From: Polyodon spathula
Lineage: Eukaryota > Chordata > Actinopteri > Acipenseriformes > Polyodontidae
Assembly: GCF_017654505.1 (NCBI RefSeq)
Contig: NC_054569.1
Location: 1,652,337-1,716,336, forward strand
Length of the DNA stretch: 64,000 bases
Direction: 5' to 3'
Numbering within the stretch: position 1 is the stretch's first letter; every line of letters starts with the position of its first letter. Position numbers and translations under genes: made by a program. The notes under the pieces were generated by a model. It worked only from the letters and a program-made list of their open reading frames with translations. It had not been told where the DNA came from and did no database searches. Of this stretch, positions 50,403-63,534 are shown in pieces.

Positions 50403-51535
50403 AACTGTAGGGGGAGATCTGATCTGAGCTGGCAATCTCACGGCCAGGAGGTCAAGCAGGCCTTTTTTTTTTAATTTGCAGCTTGACTGGATGTCAATGG
50501 ACCATGCAGACACAATCTCAAATAAGGAAGGCAAAAGATCACAAAAATACAGCATCCAAGCCTTTAAAAAGCAAAACAGCTTACTCTGCTGTCTGGGCAA
50601 TATGATTTCTGATCACATACTCAAATGCTGTGCTAATCAATGTGGAAATCAAACGACGCATAATAATGCATTTCTGCAGACCGTTTTAATTGGTCTCAGA
50701 GATTTATAATAGGAGAAGCATTAAAGGCAGAGTCTGTTTGACATTACAACATGGAAATGTGACATTAGAATATGAAAACGTGCTACCTGGGCATTTGGTA
50801 TCAGATTGTAATATAGTTCTGTTAGAAAGTCAAGCTAATGTGCAAGAAAATTAGAATGAGTGGGGTGTAACTATTGCATTACAGTGACAGCAGTTTAATT
50901 TTAAATGCCTAATTTGAAGACAGATGCTTCAACAAGAGATACATGCCCTCCGCATTCACCAGAACCTTGTAGGATAAGTGCCTCTATCGATGTTGTAATG
51001 ACATGTGTTGTTACTAAGTAATAAATACACAACCAAATTGAGCAATAGCAAAAGATGCTTGCAACCACAAACCTTTTCTTCATTTTGTTGTATTATAACT
51101 ACACAATTGTGATGTTAGTAATTATAGTGTAGTTAGAGAGATGTCTTGCCTAACAGTCAGTCGTGCAGTTGAAGAACAGTGTCATTGTTATCTGCAATAG
51201 GACGAATCGTGGATACCCAGAAGAAACCCGTATACACCCTATATTGCAGTAATTAGAAATATGGACGAAAAGGAAAGAGGGGTGGAATATAATTTATTGG
51301 CTGGAGAGCCACGAGGATTAAAACTATTCTTCCTACAGTCAGCAGTTTACCTTCAATAGCCCTGCAGCAGCCCAACCGTTGCAAAATATAACTTTCCCAA
51401 GCAATTCCCAGGAAGCAAAATTAGTTTTTTTATTTTTTAATTTTCAGCCCTGAAATGTGATGGCTGGCAAGATCTGGAAAAAGGAGTTAATAGAATTCGG
51501 TCACAACTTTTAATTTAATATAAAAAGGTGCCTCA

Positions 51536-51687
<152 letters not shown>

Positions 51688-51895
51688 GTTTTAGTTTTAG
51701 GCAGACTTGTTTGAAGGCCTAGTTACAAAATCTAATTTAATATCATATAACATACCGAAGATTATTATACAAGCATTAGCACTGTATTACAGTATTTTTT
51801 CTTTCTACAGTCTTCTCTCTGGCATTTCAAATTTCCTAAAATTCTAGGTGATGCAAAATGTTTTGCCATAGCTCGCTCTATCTACGTTTTGCCAT

Positions 51896-52088
<193 letters not shown>

Positions 52089-52419
52089 GCTCAAATTACT
52101 CATGGGCTTTTAAAAGCTTTTAACCTTGTCACCTCGATAGCGGTCAAACTTTGTAACAGCAGGCTATCACACAAAATTACCTGTCACACAGAACACTTTG
52201 AATGCTTGTTGTTAACACTAAACATTAAAAAAAAACACCTTTAATAAAGTATGGCCAGCGTTTTTTAGTTTCTTTTCAACAATGTATTAAAACTCTACCC
52301 AGTTCTGCAAATTGTGCGTATTCATTTAACTTCAGGAAGCGTTACCTCAAGCTGCCTCTTATAAGAATCCTGATTTAACTGCAAAGGCACTGATTAAAAT
52401 AACCACTGAGAGAAAAACA

Positions 52420-52500
52420 CAATGGACAGAGCTGGGATTCAAACCAGCCTCTCTGTGCTTGACTGAGTCGTAGTTCAACTTCAGAGCTGCCCTCCACTAT
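52420..52500 (-). mobile_element. Possible tRNA-derived repeat fragment
   Basis: On the minus strand a B box-like GGTTTGAATCC follows a tRNA-like stretch that includes GACTCAGTCAAGCACAGAG. No clear A box or known body was seen. Confidence 0.25.
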
Positions 52501-52628
52501 GAGACTGGGACAGAATGCATATCATACCATCACTGGTTTTGCTGCCTGTATCCTGTTTGTAGAGTATCTGTGAAAACAGCCAGCTGTAATGATAGCTCAG
52601 CATTCTTCATGGGAACTAACAAACACTT

Positions 52629-52760
52629 TAGTAACACATTGCATTAAGTGTCTCTAACTGCCCTGTACCTACACTGTAATTACATGTGTGATGACATTGT
52701 AATTACATATCAATAAGCATCCTTGTGTGTAAATAGGGTGTCATTTAAAAAGATGGAAGC
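52629..52760 (+). mobile_element. Foldback MITE fragment
   Basis: Begins GTAACACATTGCATTAAGTG then TCTCTAACTGCC, like the family end, with GTAATTACAT motifs. The opposite terminus was not found. Confidence 0.4.
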
Positions 52761-55700
52761 AACCATATTAATTACACACCCACGTGTGTAATTAATAAGT
52801 TATTACAAGATAGTTTTCAATCTCTTTTAGGATGTAGATGTTTTCATCAGTCTAGCTAGACAATGTCTGTTGTTAGGGGAATACAAAGAGTTCTAAAAAT
52901 ATATATATAACTCATACAGTTGTGATGATTGTTTATACTGGAAGCAAAGACACTGCATTAGTATTGGAATAGAAGAAAGCTTTTTTTTTTTTTTTATTGA
53001 ATTACATGATGAGTTTTTTATGGCTGTATTAGCATTCCACTTTCACTGACTGTGGTTCATAAAATGCCACTCTGCGAATGAGTCTGCAGAGGCTTCATGT
53101 TTCAACCCAAGCCACACATGTTGAGGCATGCTTGAAGTTTAGTTTGCAAAGTGAGGTTTTGCACACAAGGCTGTGGCAGGTGGCTCCGGGTCACGTGTAG
53201 GTGAACTCTCTCTCCTCTGTATTTAACCCCCACCCCCCCATGCGTGTGAAACGATTGTGTTAACTGTCACAGTATCGATCCGACCTGGCACCTCAAGAGA
53301 AGTGATGTGAAAAGACCAAAGGAAAAAAATTAAACATAATAGCAAATCTATGGCCGATTACTTTAAATGTACAGATCCTATCCTTTGTTCATTCACTAGT
53401 CATTTAGTTTTTACTTTTTTTCTTCTTCTTCAAATAGTGGTGTTCCCTAAATGATATCACACTGTAGATCAATCACACACACGTTTGGTTTATATCTGCC
53501 TGACCTGTTATACAGTAATTGTCTCTATGGCATTCACAACGCTGCTGCTGCTGCATGCAATGTTCTATTGTTCATTCAGACGAACGCCCTCTGTTTGTGA
53601 TATGTGGCCCTTGTGAGCTGTGCAACTAAATAACTACTCAGGTGCACATCGAGGGCTTTGACTTTGTCTCAGCACCACCTCCCTTCTTCAGCTGAACTAC
53701 TGAAAAGGTCAAGGAAAAAAAGTCAAGACTTATTTAATAATCACACTTTCCATAATTACACTTCAATCAGATTTTCATTTCACTCCTAAACAATATTCAT
53801 TCTCGTATCTCACATGCCTTAAACTTGGGTGAGAGGTTACCATGCTGATGAAGATATAGTAATGGAGATGACACCCAGTTATTAACAGTGATATGGAACC
53901 TGGTGGTTGCTGTCTGCAACCCATTTTATCAATTATCTACCTTGATATTCTTATGAAGGTAGATATGCAGTCCAAGTTTTCTTTGATTTATGACACAAGA
54001 TTATTGTACATTTTAGTCTGCTGTTTATTCCCCCACTTGTGAGCATGTCCTTGTTATGTCATCTTCAATTAGTTAAACGCGCAGCTCTAAATAAACAATG
54101 CTGACAGATAAATGAAGTATGTCATTTGCAAGTGGCAGTGATTTTGCGTGGTTTTTAACACCATGCAGCATTTACATCAAAAAATACAAATAATAAAAAA
54201 AAAACTCACACCTTCTGACAGCACCAAGACCAGATTCAGAGTTAACATTATCAAAACCTAATTCGTTTTACATTGCGTTAATTTATATAGCTGCTTGTGC
54301 TTCAGAACATGTGAAAAAGCGTGCAAAAGACACACTTTTTTATAAAGAGGGAAACAAACTACATAAGTAATAGCTGTGAGAATGTTCTTCTAAATATATT
54401 CCCCTAAAAGCAGTTTTAATAACAGCGACAGCCTTATCAGTGTGGATGGTATAGAGTACTTTTAATAGAACTGGCCCAATTCTTATTGGATTTACAAACA
54501 GCCCTTTCCTGTAGTGGACGTTACGTCTAGATGATCATCATTTAATTGCGTTTTATTTATTTAATGCCAAAATGAATTTGTCCTTCTGATTAAAGCAGCG
54601 GCTGCCCTTGGTTCGTTTCATTTTGCAGTCTCCATGGTGACAAATGAGAAAACGAAGAGATGTAATGATGCTGAAAAGGTATTTGTTTGCCACGGTATTG
54701 AAGACATGTTACGCTGGAGCATTTTTGGAACAAGCAAGGTTAATTACCGTGCTTTAAAGTGTGAGAAAACACACTTCAGTTCTGTGAATAGAAATGTATT
54801 TTATCAGTACTTCACTAGTGTAGTATCAAGGGCAATTCTGACATATTTTGGGTGGTGGTGGTGGAGGGAGTAAATAGGAAGCATGTCATTTTAAGTTCAA
54901 CAACCTGTTGTTACTGCAACAAAGAGGCATTATAGGCTAATTCACTTCCATGCCTTCTGGAGCGTTCAAATCCATGATCTACAGAGTTTGGTCATCTCAA
55001 AGTAGTCCCCAGTGGGTAGGTTCACTTCCCCAAAATCACCACCCCATTCTTTACTGACCCTGCTGCTTCTAGTGGCCCTCAGCGTTCATGAGCACAACAG
55101 TCACGGAAAAGGAGAGAGTGAGGGTAACCTGCAATGTAATGATATACTCCCAGCAAGTGAGGAAACCAGGAAACCACAGTATTCAACATCTACAGTTCTG
55201 TCAAGTACAGCACTAAACACTGATTCTTTAACTTCACTGCAACTACATGTACTGTATTTACAACAAAACCATACCATCAGGAAAAGAACTTCTTGTTAGT
55301 GTGCCAGAATCACAGAATTGTGCACTGCTTGTAGTAAACATTAGTAAATGGTTCACTACAAGCTAAATACAGGTTGCCGTTTGTGATAATGGCCTGTGAT
55401 AATGTGGCTGGTAAAAGGTTAGAATAATTGATTGTAAAGCCACCGTTGTTTCTCTATGGAAGACCCTGAAGTCAGAACTCAGGAACAGTGAGCTGCGAGG
55501 GTGGCCAGCAACGTAACAGTGTCTCAAACACAACTCCTGTGATGGATAAAATGCATCTAAAAACAAGTGGGGAAAGTTTTGAAGCCTCTTGATTTTTTTC
55601 CCCCCTTAAAAGTAATCAGTTTTTTGTTCCAAAAAATAAGACAGAGAAAGAACAGATAATCTCAGAACTTTTCTGGTACGTGGGTTTATTGAGTGGTTGC

Positions 55701-57609
55701 TAGGATATTGCTGTGTTAGGAGGTTGGTCGGTGTTAATGTGAAAAAGCGTCTGAAAAAAATCCTCATTTCTAATCCCTAGTGTTCTGCGGCTGCTGCTTC
55801 ACTCTTTTGCCAGCCTCAGTGCTCTGACGGGAGCGTGCTTGTCTTTGATTAAATCCAAGCCGCGTTACACATAGGACAAGGGAAATTAATCTGAAAAATC
55901 AGTGGCAATCACATACAGAACAGCAGTGATGCAAAGTTTATTAAAATCGGACTGAATCGTTACATAGAAACAAACACATTTTCTTCATGTTCAGCTGAAA
56001 TGAGTACGAGAGGGTCGAGTAGTTTATAAGCTGTCACAGAAACCCGAGATGGAATTGTTTTCCTGTAACTCACTGAAAATATTAAAGACTACGAGATTCA
56101 GCAGTACAGTTCGATATTTTTAAACACAGTGTTTCAGTGCTGTACAGATGTTCTATGTTATTATCTGTTTCTTCGGTTTCTCTGAGATATGAAAGTTTTT
56201 TTTTAAACTTTTTTTTTTTTTTTAAACGTATTCTCATTCTTTTGATCATTAATGAACATTTCTGTACTGAGGGTGTTGTCGAGTGATTGAGTTTGTGTTT
56301 GAATTGAAAGTGATGGTCTCGGGGAGTCGAATGGGTCACAGTTCAGGTATATTTTCCTCTAGAGGAATTATCACTTTTTGACATCACTACTGTGGTAGTA
56401 TGCCTTTTTTATGGTTCAGGATGCAAATATATTCTTCATCCATGTATATATATAGTTTGGAAACTGTACAAGTGGTCCGCATGTACAGTATGTGAATCTG
56501 TATTTAAGGAAGTAGACTTATTTTGCACAAAACATTCATATAGAAGTAGGCTTTCTGAATGGCTTATACCCTACCAACGAAATCTTCAAGATTATCAAGA
56601 GTTGAACACGAGTGGCAATTAGGGGGCTTTACATTTCCCAAACCACCTTTTCTCCCCACCCCAGATTAAACATTTTCATTTCTTTTTTCAATTCATTTTG
56701 GGGCGTCCATTAAATACCCTAAGCCATCTGCTGGAGAATAAATACATTACAGCTACACTCTATGACACCTTTTATATCTGTCTGTCTGTCCATCTGGACT
56801 ACAGTACACAGCGCAGAAGTGCCACCCTGCCAAGCTAGCTATCCCCTGATTATCACCTCAAGAAACATCTTAGCTCTGAGGCCAAATCCCAGCTGAAACA
56901 GGCACCAAGTATCACTCTGAACTTGCTTTCATATGGGTCACTGTGTCACCTACTCTGAGCAGAGGCTTTTAGTACCTCTGCGTTATGAGGGCATACATCA
57001 CTGTCCAATGTTTAAAGAAATATGAGCAGGCTAATACAATTATAGGAGGTTTAACCTGGATGATATAGAGAAATTGTCATATTTGATGGCTTTCCATATA
57101 TCTATAAATGGTTGTGGAAGAGCTTTGATACTGTAAAAGGACCATCAATGATTTCTATTTCATGGCTGAGCGAGCACATTCCCAGACTCCCTGATAACTT
57201 CAGTTAAGCGCAGAGTGCAACTGCAGTGCCCATGGAGTGATACTGGAAAACCAGCTAGCTGTTTGAACATGTCTAGGATGCACACAACTAAAAAAAAAAA
57301 TTATCTCTGTAAGTAAATCAAACATGCTTCAAATAAGAAAACAAAAGTATGTAGATACTGTCTGCATGAGGCATTATTTAAAATTATTGTTTAAATCTAT
57401 TTTATAAAAAAAAGATAGCAAGATATGACTTTGATTTGAGCCTGTCTTGTTTTAGCTGCACTTCACACAGGTTTTATGACATGTACTTATACTGGAGCAA
57501 AAAGCTACAGCTGCATTTGATCTCAAGACTTTGGTTTGAACTCAGGGTCTATAAACCCAAATACACTTCCATCAATGGAACTCTATCCAGCTGTGATCCT
57601 ATATTCCTG

Positions 57610-57677
<68 letters not shown>

Positions 57678-58599
57678 GGGGTTTGTGGAGATTACATGAT
57701 TTTAAGTATTATAAACATTAAAAAAACATCAAAGAACAGCTGGGGATTGGGTGCTGTGGATCGGTTTTATGATATAATGCCATGCAGAATAAACACAACT
57801 TTTTTTTTTTTAATTTCAGTAGACCATTTGTTTATGCATTTTGACCTATAAACTATTTTATTTTTTTTTTTTTTTGGTTTTTAAATAAGGGCAGCTCGTT
57901 GATTATGGGTCAATGACGACTGCATTAGACTTCATCAAGGTGAACTGCAACTATACCATAACATGTACCATTCTCTTACAATGGGAGCATTCTGTGGAAA
58001 TATATTCCTCATATATATAGATATATAAAACCCTTTCAGTCCTTCATTATTTTTGTCACGCTGGAGAATGCAAAATTAAGTTCTTCAATTGAAAAAGGAA
58101 GTCCTTTACTGAATACACATGAGAACAGCACAAACATGCATTTTAAAGTCTTTAAAGTCCTGCCAGCACTTTAAGAACGCTAAACCCCACACATTGACCT
58201 CCTGTATTATCACTACAATACAGTCACCTTGCTCGCGTCTCAGTGTTTCTTTCCTTCTCAGAGGCTGTGGTGTTCTTTAAAACAGTTAAGATAAGGCGGG
58301 ACCTGGAGGGTTAGAGTAAATGGCTGCTGATTGCGCAGTGTACTTGTTTACTACAAAAGTACTTGTGTCCTTCAAGGTCAATACTTAAAACATAAAACCA
58401 GGTGCTGTAAGATGAGGCAGTGGTAGCTCAATACGGGCTGCTGGATTTCACCAAAGTTGGAAATGTGTGTAATCTTTCAGATACATTTCTTGTAATGTTA
58501 ACTTGTACGCCTCATACTAGTTTGGTTTCTTGGCCCTGTCACAGAAGTCACTTTATAACATCATTGTTGTTGATGTGACAGTGAGGAGGCAGCCGACAC
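52761..58599. other. No gene seen
   Basis: AT-rich DNA with poly-T/A runs (52981-52996, 56210-56223, 57861-57875) and one (TTA)n. The stretch at about 54560-54680, around CAGTCTCCATGGTGACAAAT, looks less degenerate and might be a conserved noncoding element, but this cannot be tested here. Confidence 0.4.
57616..57677. repeat. (TTA)n microsatellite
   Basis: TTA units with one slip near 57647. Confidence 0.95.
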
Positions 58600-58990
58600 A
58601 TCACAGTCTCCAGGCTGCAGTCACTCGTTAATTCAACAGCCCAGGTGTCGGCTGCAAATTGACAGAACACATTTCACCCACTCTGGTTTCCATTCAAGCA
58701 AAGAATTGATTTTAAAAAATCCTTTCGCTTGCTTACAAAGCCTCCAATGGCCTTGGACTGGATTATAAACATGATAAGTTACCTTTTTGTATCCTGCTCA
58801 TCAACAGAGGGCATCTGGTGCTGGTCTACCCACAAACAGAGAAGTTTGGTTGCTCAGATCCTATAGAGATGAAGGAGTATCCAGCTTTGAAGAACCCAAT
58901 CTAGTGATATCCCTACTCCCTCCAGCATTTTTGTCACACCTTGGACTCCTTTTCTTACCCAAGAACAGTTCATTTGTTTTCATTTTACAC
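58600..58990 (+). pseudogene. CR1/L2-type LINE remnant, reverse transcriptase C-terminal part
   Basis: Broken translation across frames gives RLQSLVNSTAQVSAAN, a stop, then FPFKQRIDFK, LSLAYKASNGLGLDY and, after more shifts, RASGAGLP. These follow the order of the L2/CR1 reverse transcriptase end (roughly ...HWLPIKQRIDFKI...YKALNGL...). At least one stop and more than one frameshift make it dead. The 120-codon open frame at 58787-59149 overlaps the decayed end and is not a gene. Confidence 0.6.
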
Positions 58991-60442
58991 ATGCAGTATT
59001 CACATTCCTCGCTCGCTGCCTTGAGGTACACAAGAAAGCTTCAACATAAATTCAGTTTGTTAAAGGGACATCCTTCTGCACACACATACACCAGATTGCA
59101 GTCTTCTATCAGTCTTTCGGTTTTAACATATACAAACTTTGATGGCTAAGCCTTCGAAACCAGTTTTCTGTTTATTAATAAGGATTTTTCACTCCACTAA
59201 CAAACTCTGTTTCTGTAGTTAAATCTCAAAGGTTCTGATTTGGGTCAGATAGGTTGATTTTCCCCCCCATGGGGTATAGATATTAAGAAGTTCATCCGCT
59301 CCACCAGCACATACTGTACCAGGATAGGCTGGGAATCAATCACACTCCCCAGTTACTGTTGCACACTGCATTGAGCCAGGAAGAAGAGCAAAAGGTGGAT
59401 CAAACAAAAACACAGCTCCTTGACTCTATATTAACATGCCCTCTCCTCCCCTCTATATTAAAACTCAATTAAACTAAAGAAACCTGGTCTAGTAGACAAG
59501 GTCAAGAGAAACACAGTAGATGCTGTTTAGATTTCTGATGTGAAATCAGGTCTGGACATGTCACTATGGTGTTCAGCTGCAGCCGGAAGGGACTGTTAAT
59601 GTGTCTGCCGGTTCAGGAATGCCATGGAGCCATGGCCTTGCCTCTTCGGAATTCAGACAGGATTTGTACTGGAGGTATTGCTTCAACAAGGCAGAGGAAG
59701 CTCGTTTTAACTGCATGATGAAACTCAATGTGTGCTGCGAATGTCTACTGTGAAGTCCCTAAGGACACCAGTGTTAAAACAAGACATCTCGTCTCAGTGG
59801 TTATTTTTAAAGAGAGAACAGAAGGAAGGCTGCTGTCTGCCACAATCACATATTGCCAGTTCCATTGACCTCTCATGATTATTATAAGTCGTGTTCCCAT
59901 GGGAACCTGTTAGCAGGAACTACACTTATAATTTCACTGAGAGAGTAGATCTCACATTCTAAACGCTTAAACCACAACAGGTTCTATACAAACCGATTAA
60001 ACGTGTCGAGCTCCGGTTTTTATTTAGAATGAATGACTGCTAACATGTTTAGAAGTGTTCGTGGTTACCTCTAATCGAGTTCATGGTGTACTTTCTTTTA
60101 TATGCAAAGAGGTGTAAAAAATACGCGCTCAATGTGATCGGAGGTAGCCACCAAGTGCATACACTGAAATCACAAGCGAAATGTACATCAGATCAGTTTC
60201 ATTGACCATGACGTATAGCAACAGTGTGTTCAGAAATGTATAGAATAAGAAATGGCATTTGAGTAGTGGAATGAAAATCGGACAAGTGGCATTTGAAACC
60301 TAGGTGTATAAAATCATCAATCCACGTAAAGGGTTACCCGCGTGTGGATGTACAGACTGCATCGACTCTATCCCCCGTCACCAGGAGTGGAGCCTGCTGT
60401 ATTTCAATCATACTGTTAACCACTTGCCAAGGTAACAACATA

Positions 60443-60682
60443 GGAGACAGTGTGGTCCAGTGGTTAAAGAAAAGGGCTTGAAAAAAAACAGGAGGACCCC
60501 GGTTCAAATCCTAGCTCAGCCAGTAACTCCTTGTGTGACCCTGAGCAATTCCCTTAACCTCCTTGAACTCCGTCTTTTAGGTGAGATGTTGTTGTGAGTG
60601 ACAGCTGATGCATAGTTCACACACCCTAGTCTCTGTAAGTAGCCTTGGGTAAAGGTGTCTGCTAAATACACTAATAATAATG
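60443..60682 (+). mobile_element. tRNA-derived SINE, tail type 2 (L2-like)
   Basis: A box TGGTCCAGTGGTTAA (60453-60467) and B box GGTTCAAATCC (60501-60511), with the same body as the copies at 17.7, 39.0 and 61.9 kb. Here it ends CCTTGGGTAAAGGTGTCTGC then TAAATACACTAATAATAAT, the tail shared with L2-clade LINEs in fishes (family knowledge). Confidence 0.75.
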
Positions 60683-61302
60683 ATTAGTCATGCTCATGTT
60701 AAGAAATTAGGCAGAATGGATGACTGACTTATATAGCTCGGAACCTGTCTTAATTACCAGAATTCTATTTCCACCACTTTATTACCCTGTTGTGTGTTTT
60801 GAATTGAACTGCTCCATTCATCTTTTTCAAATAGGTTTTTTTTTTTATTTTTTTATTAAGAGATTTCCGAACGGAACTATCTTGTGAACTTGTTGTGAAA
60901 ACACCAGCTATGCACAAAACATCAAACATGTAGGAAAGAAAAATAAAATAAATAAATTCCATGTCTGGTTAGCTTTCTGCCCTGTAAAGGAATGTCTTTG
61001 CAGTGACACGACAATGCAATGCTTCTGATGTTGGCACAATGACAGCCTCAACGGCATGCACCATTGGTACAGTGTAATGGTACCACAGTGGTAAAAAGGT
61101 GCCTATTTTTACATCCTAATGGTATCTCTTTGCAATATCAATTATGCAATATTTATTTCAGATCTGATAAACTGTCACTGCTGATAATGCTGTGGTTTGA
61201 AATTGCTAATGGCTTTGTGTGGTTCATTGTTTGGATCATGGTTGTGTCTCTGGGGTGTGATTAATGTTAGGAAGCCACCACCTTCTGAAAGAACTATTCT
61301 GC

Positions 61303-61334
61303 ACCCCCCCCCCCCCCCAAACACCCCCCCCCCC
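61303..61334. repeat. Two poly-C runs
   Basis: C runs of about 15 and 11 bases separated by AAACA. Confidence 0.9.
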
Positions 61335-61929
61335 ACATCACTGGAGGACCTCCTATTTCACCTCTAATCTCTTTTAATCCGGTATGTAAAAGGTCCAAAG
61401 GACTGAGGCTTAATTTATAACAGGGGTTCCAAAGGTTTGACAGGAGCAGAAGCCATCCTAATCCCTGCTATATTAATGCTTTCCAAGGTGCATTTTTCTC
61501 CTTCAAACGTTTCACTAAACCACGCAGTACTGTTGCCTACAACCAACAAATCCTGAATATTATACTCAAAGTAATTGTAAGAGGCTGCAGCCCCAAATGT
61601 ATTGGTCTAAATCCAGAAATTACAGCAGCATTAAATTATTTTGTTTTTTTCCTGAGTGTGGCTCTCAATTTATTAAAAAGCTGTCACCCAAATGTGCTGC
61701 TGCATAGTGTGTTGCCGTCCTGCAGCTCACAATATAGACATAATGAAGAGGCTTACAGATAGATTCTGTTTAACATTTTTCATGTAAAATCTATTCTGCG
61801 CATAGCTATGAAGTGCTGTCAGCATTAATTAGTTGTCATATATTATTATAAGTCCTCCAGTAATGATAGTCTTCTCTGTTTTAGTTTAAATACACGGTTC
61901 GTGCTCAATTGAAACTAGAAGTTAGAAAA

Positions 61930-62183
61930 AAATCATCTTGATATAGCTCCTTTCATGGTGGACCACCATCACAAAGCGCTTTACAAGATAGAAGCCTAGG
62001 GTGTGTGAGCTATGCTTCCGCTGCAGAGTCACTTACAGCAATGTCTCACCCGAAAGACGGACCACAAGGAGGTTAAGAGACTTGCTCAGGGTCACACAGT
62101 GAGTCAGTGGCTGAGCTGGGATTTAAACTGGGGACCTCCTGGTTACAAGCCTGTTTCTTTAACCACTAGACCACATAGCCTCC
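61930..62183 (-). mobile_element. tRNA-derived SINE, tail type 1
   Basis: Minus-strand copy with the A box inverse at 62159-62173 and a slightly altered B box inverse at 62120-62130. It keeps the full body, including CCGTCTTTCGGGTGAGACAT, and ends in the GTGATGGTGGTCCACCATGA tail. This is the best preserved type 1 copy in the window. Confidence 0.75.
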
Positions 62184-62248
62184 TCTAAATAAAAACAGAT
62201 CCTAGCAGAAAAAAGTGGGGGTTTTTATTTGATGAATTCAATAATCCT

Positions 62249-62758
62249 TATAAAAGCATGGGAAAGTATAATAAAACCTAATCAAAGCCTGGGAAAGCAC
62301 AAGTAAGCATTGTAAAGACTATCAGGGTATGGTAAATAACATTAGTAGACATGGCAAACCAAGGTAAACAGTAAATATATATAAATATATAATAGCTGCT
62401 TAATAACTATGTTATAGAGTGTTACTAAAGCATTGTAGATAGTTTATAACCATGTAATAGCCATACACATAATTACAGTTTTATAAAGAGGGCAGATTAT
62501 AGCCACATATTGTGCTTTGGGATGTTTAAACGCAATTCCGTCAATGGCTTATGCATTGTTATAAACCATCTATAATGCTTTATTAACACTCTATAACATA
62601 GTTATTAAGCATCTATTATATATTTGTTAAACATTTCTAAAACATTAATAAGCAGCACCTTCTTATACAGTGTTACCAGGTAAACTAGGACAAATGCATA
62701 ATATAACATGGAAAAATCCTGGTAAAACTGGAAAAACACCATGCAAAAATACAGTGGT
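62249..62758. repeat. AAAGCATGGTAA-type dispersed repeat, split by a MITE
   Basis: Matches 17938-18092 and 3838-4010 in order: GCATTGTAAAG, then GGTATGGTAAA, ACATGGCAAAC, AGGTAAAC, ATAATATAACA and finally CTG(G)AAAAA. The copy is cut at AGGTAAAC by the 308 bp MITE. Confidence 0.65.
62370..62677. mobile_element. hAT-like foldback MITE with 8 bp target duplication
   Basis: 308 bp element flanked by AGGTAAAC at 62362-62369 and 62678-62685. It contains an inverted pair of 68 bp arms (62383-62450 and 62558-62625) with about five mismatches. The outer end reads, inverted, GGTAACACTGTATAAG. The 8 bp duplication is the hAT superfamily hallmark. No coding capacity. Confidence 0.7.
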
Positions 62759-63204
62759 GCACTTTTATAAGGGTGTTTTAGCATATAAATGACAGAAAAT
62801 AGGTCAGTTTTAAAAAAGTTTCAATGTACAAACTTTATTTGCAGAATGGAGATTTTATAGTTCTCTTGGGTCTATTGAATTGACCTAAAGGGCACCAATC
62901 TAAATACTGCCTCAGTTTAAAGAATTAGGTTAATATTTTAATGAATTTTAAGAGACCCCACTGTCTGTTGCTGAAAGAGGCATCACAGTAATTGCCCGAC
63001 TGCATCCAGGAATACAACCGTGAAAATCATGCAAGACTACTGATCAGAAGCCACAGGTGAGTCTAGCTGCAGATACAGGTTCTGGGTTCAGTTGAGGTTT
63101 GTGTTCATGTGGAGATGATCGTGGCGCATAAGGCTGGTGGAATCGGCTGTGTTTGCATTTAGTGCTACTGCGTATCCCGCAATCTGATTGGTGCACAGAT
63201 TTAC

Positions 63205-63534
63205 AGTAACACTTTGCAGTAAGTGTCTCTTATGACTGCATATTTACATAGTGGTTACATAATTGAAATGTTACTATGCATAGTTACAATGTACTTGTAA
63301 ATCTTTCTGCACATGTAAGTACACAATTGCATCAGGCTGGGGTTAGGTTTAGAGTTACGGTTAGTGGGGCTAGGGTTAGGTTTAGAGTTAGATTCAGAGT
63401 TAGGGATAGGGTTAGGGTTATATCATGCAAAACAAATGACACATTCAGTTCATTGTACCTATGCACAGTGACATTGTAACTATGTGTAAGTACACCGGTA
63501 TTTACTAAGTAGCTACTATGTAAAGTGCTACCCA
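63205..63534 (+). mobile_element. Foldback MITE with expanded telomere-like core
   Basis: Starts AGTAACACTTTGCAGTAAG and ends in the inverse of GGGTAGCACTTTACATAG. The core at about 63340-63420 has roughly ten degenerate GGTTAG/TTTAGAG units. Outer parts match the 40.1 and 42.7 kb copies. No transposase. Confidence 0.7.

Noticed and set aside
49837..50403. 188-codon minus-strand frame
   Set aside because: Translation of the 52 bp minisatellite plus MITE sequence.
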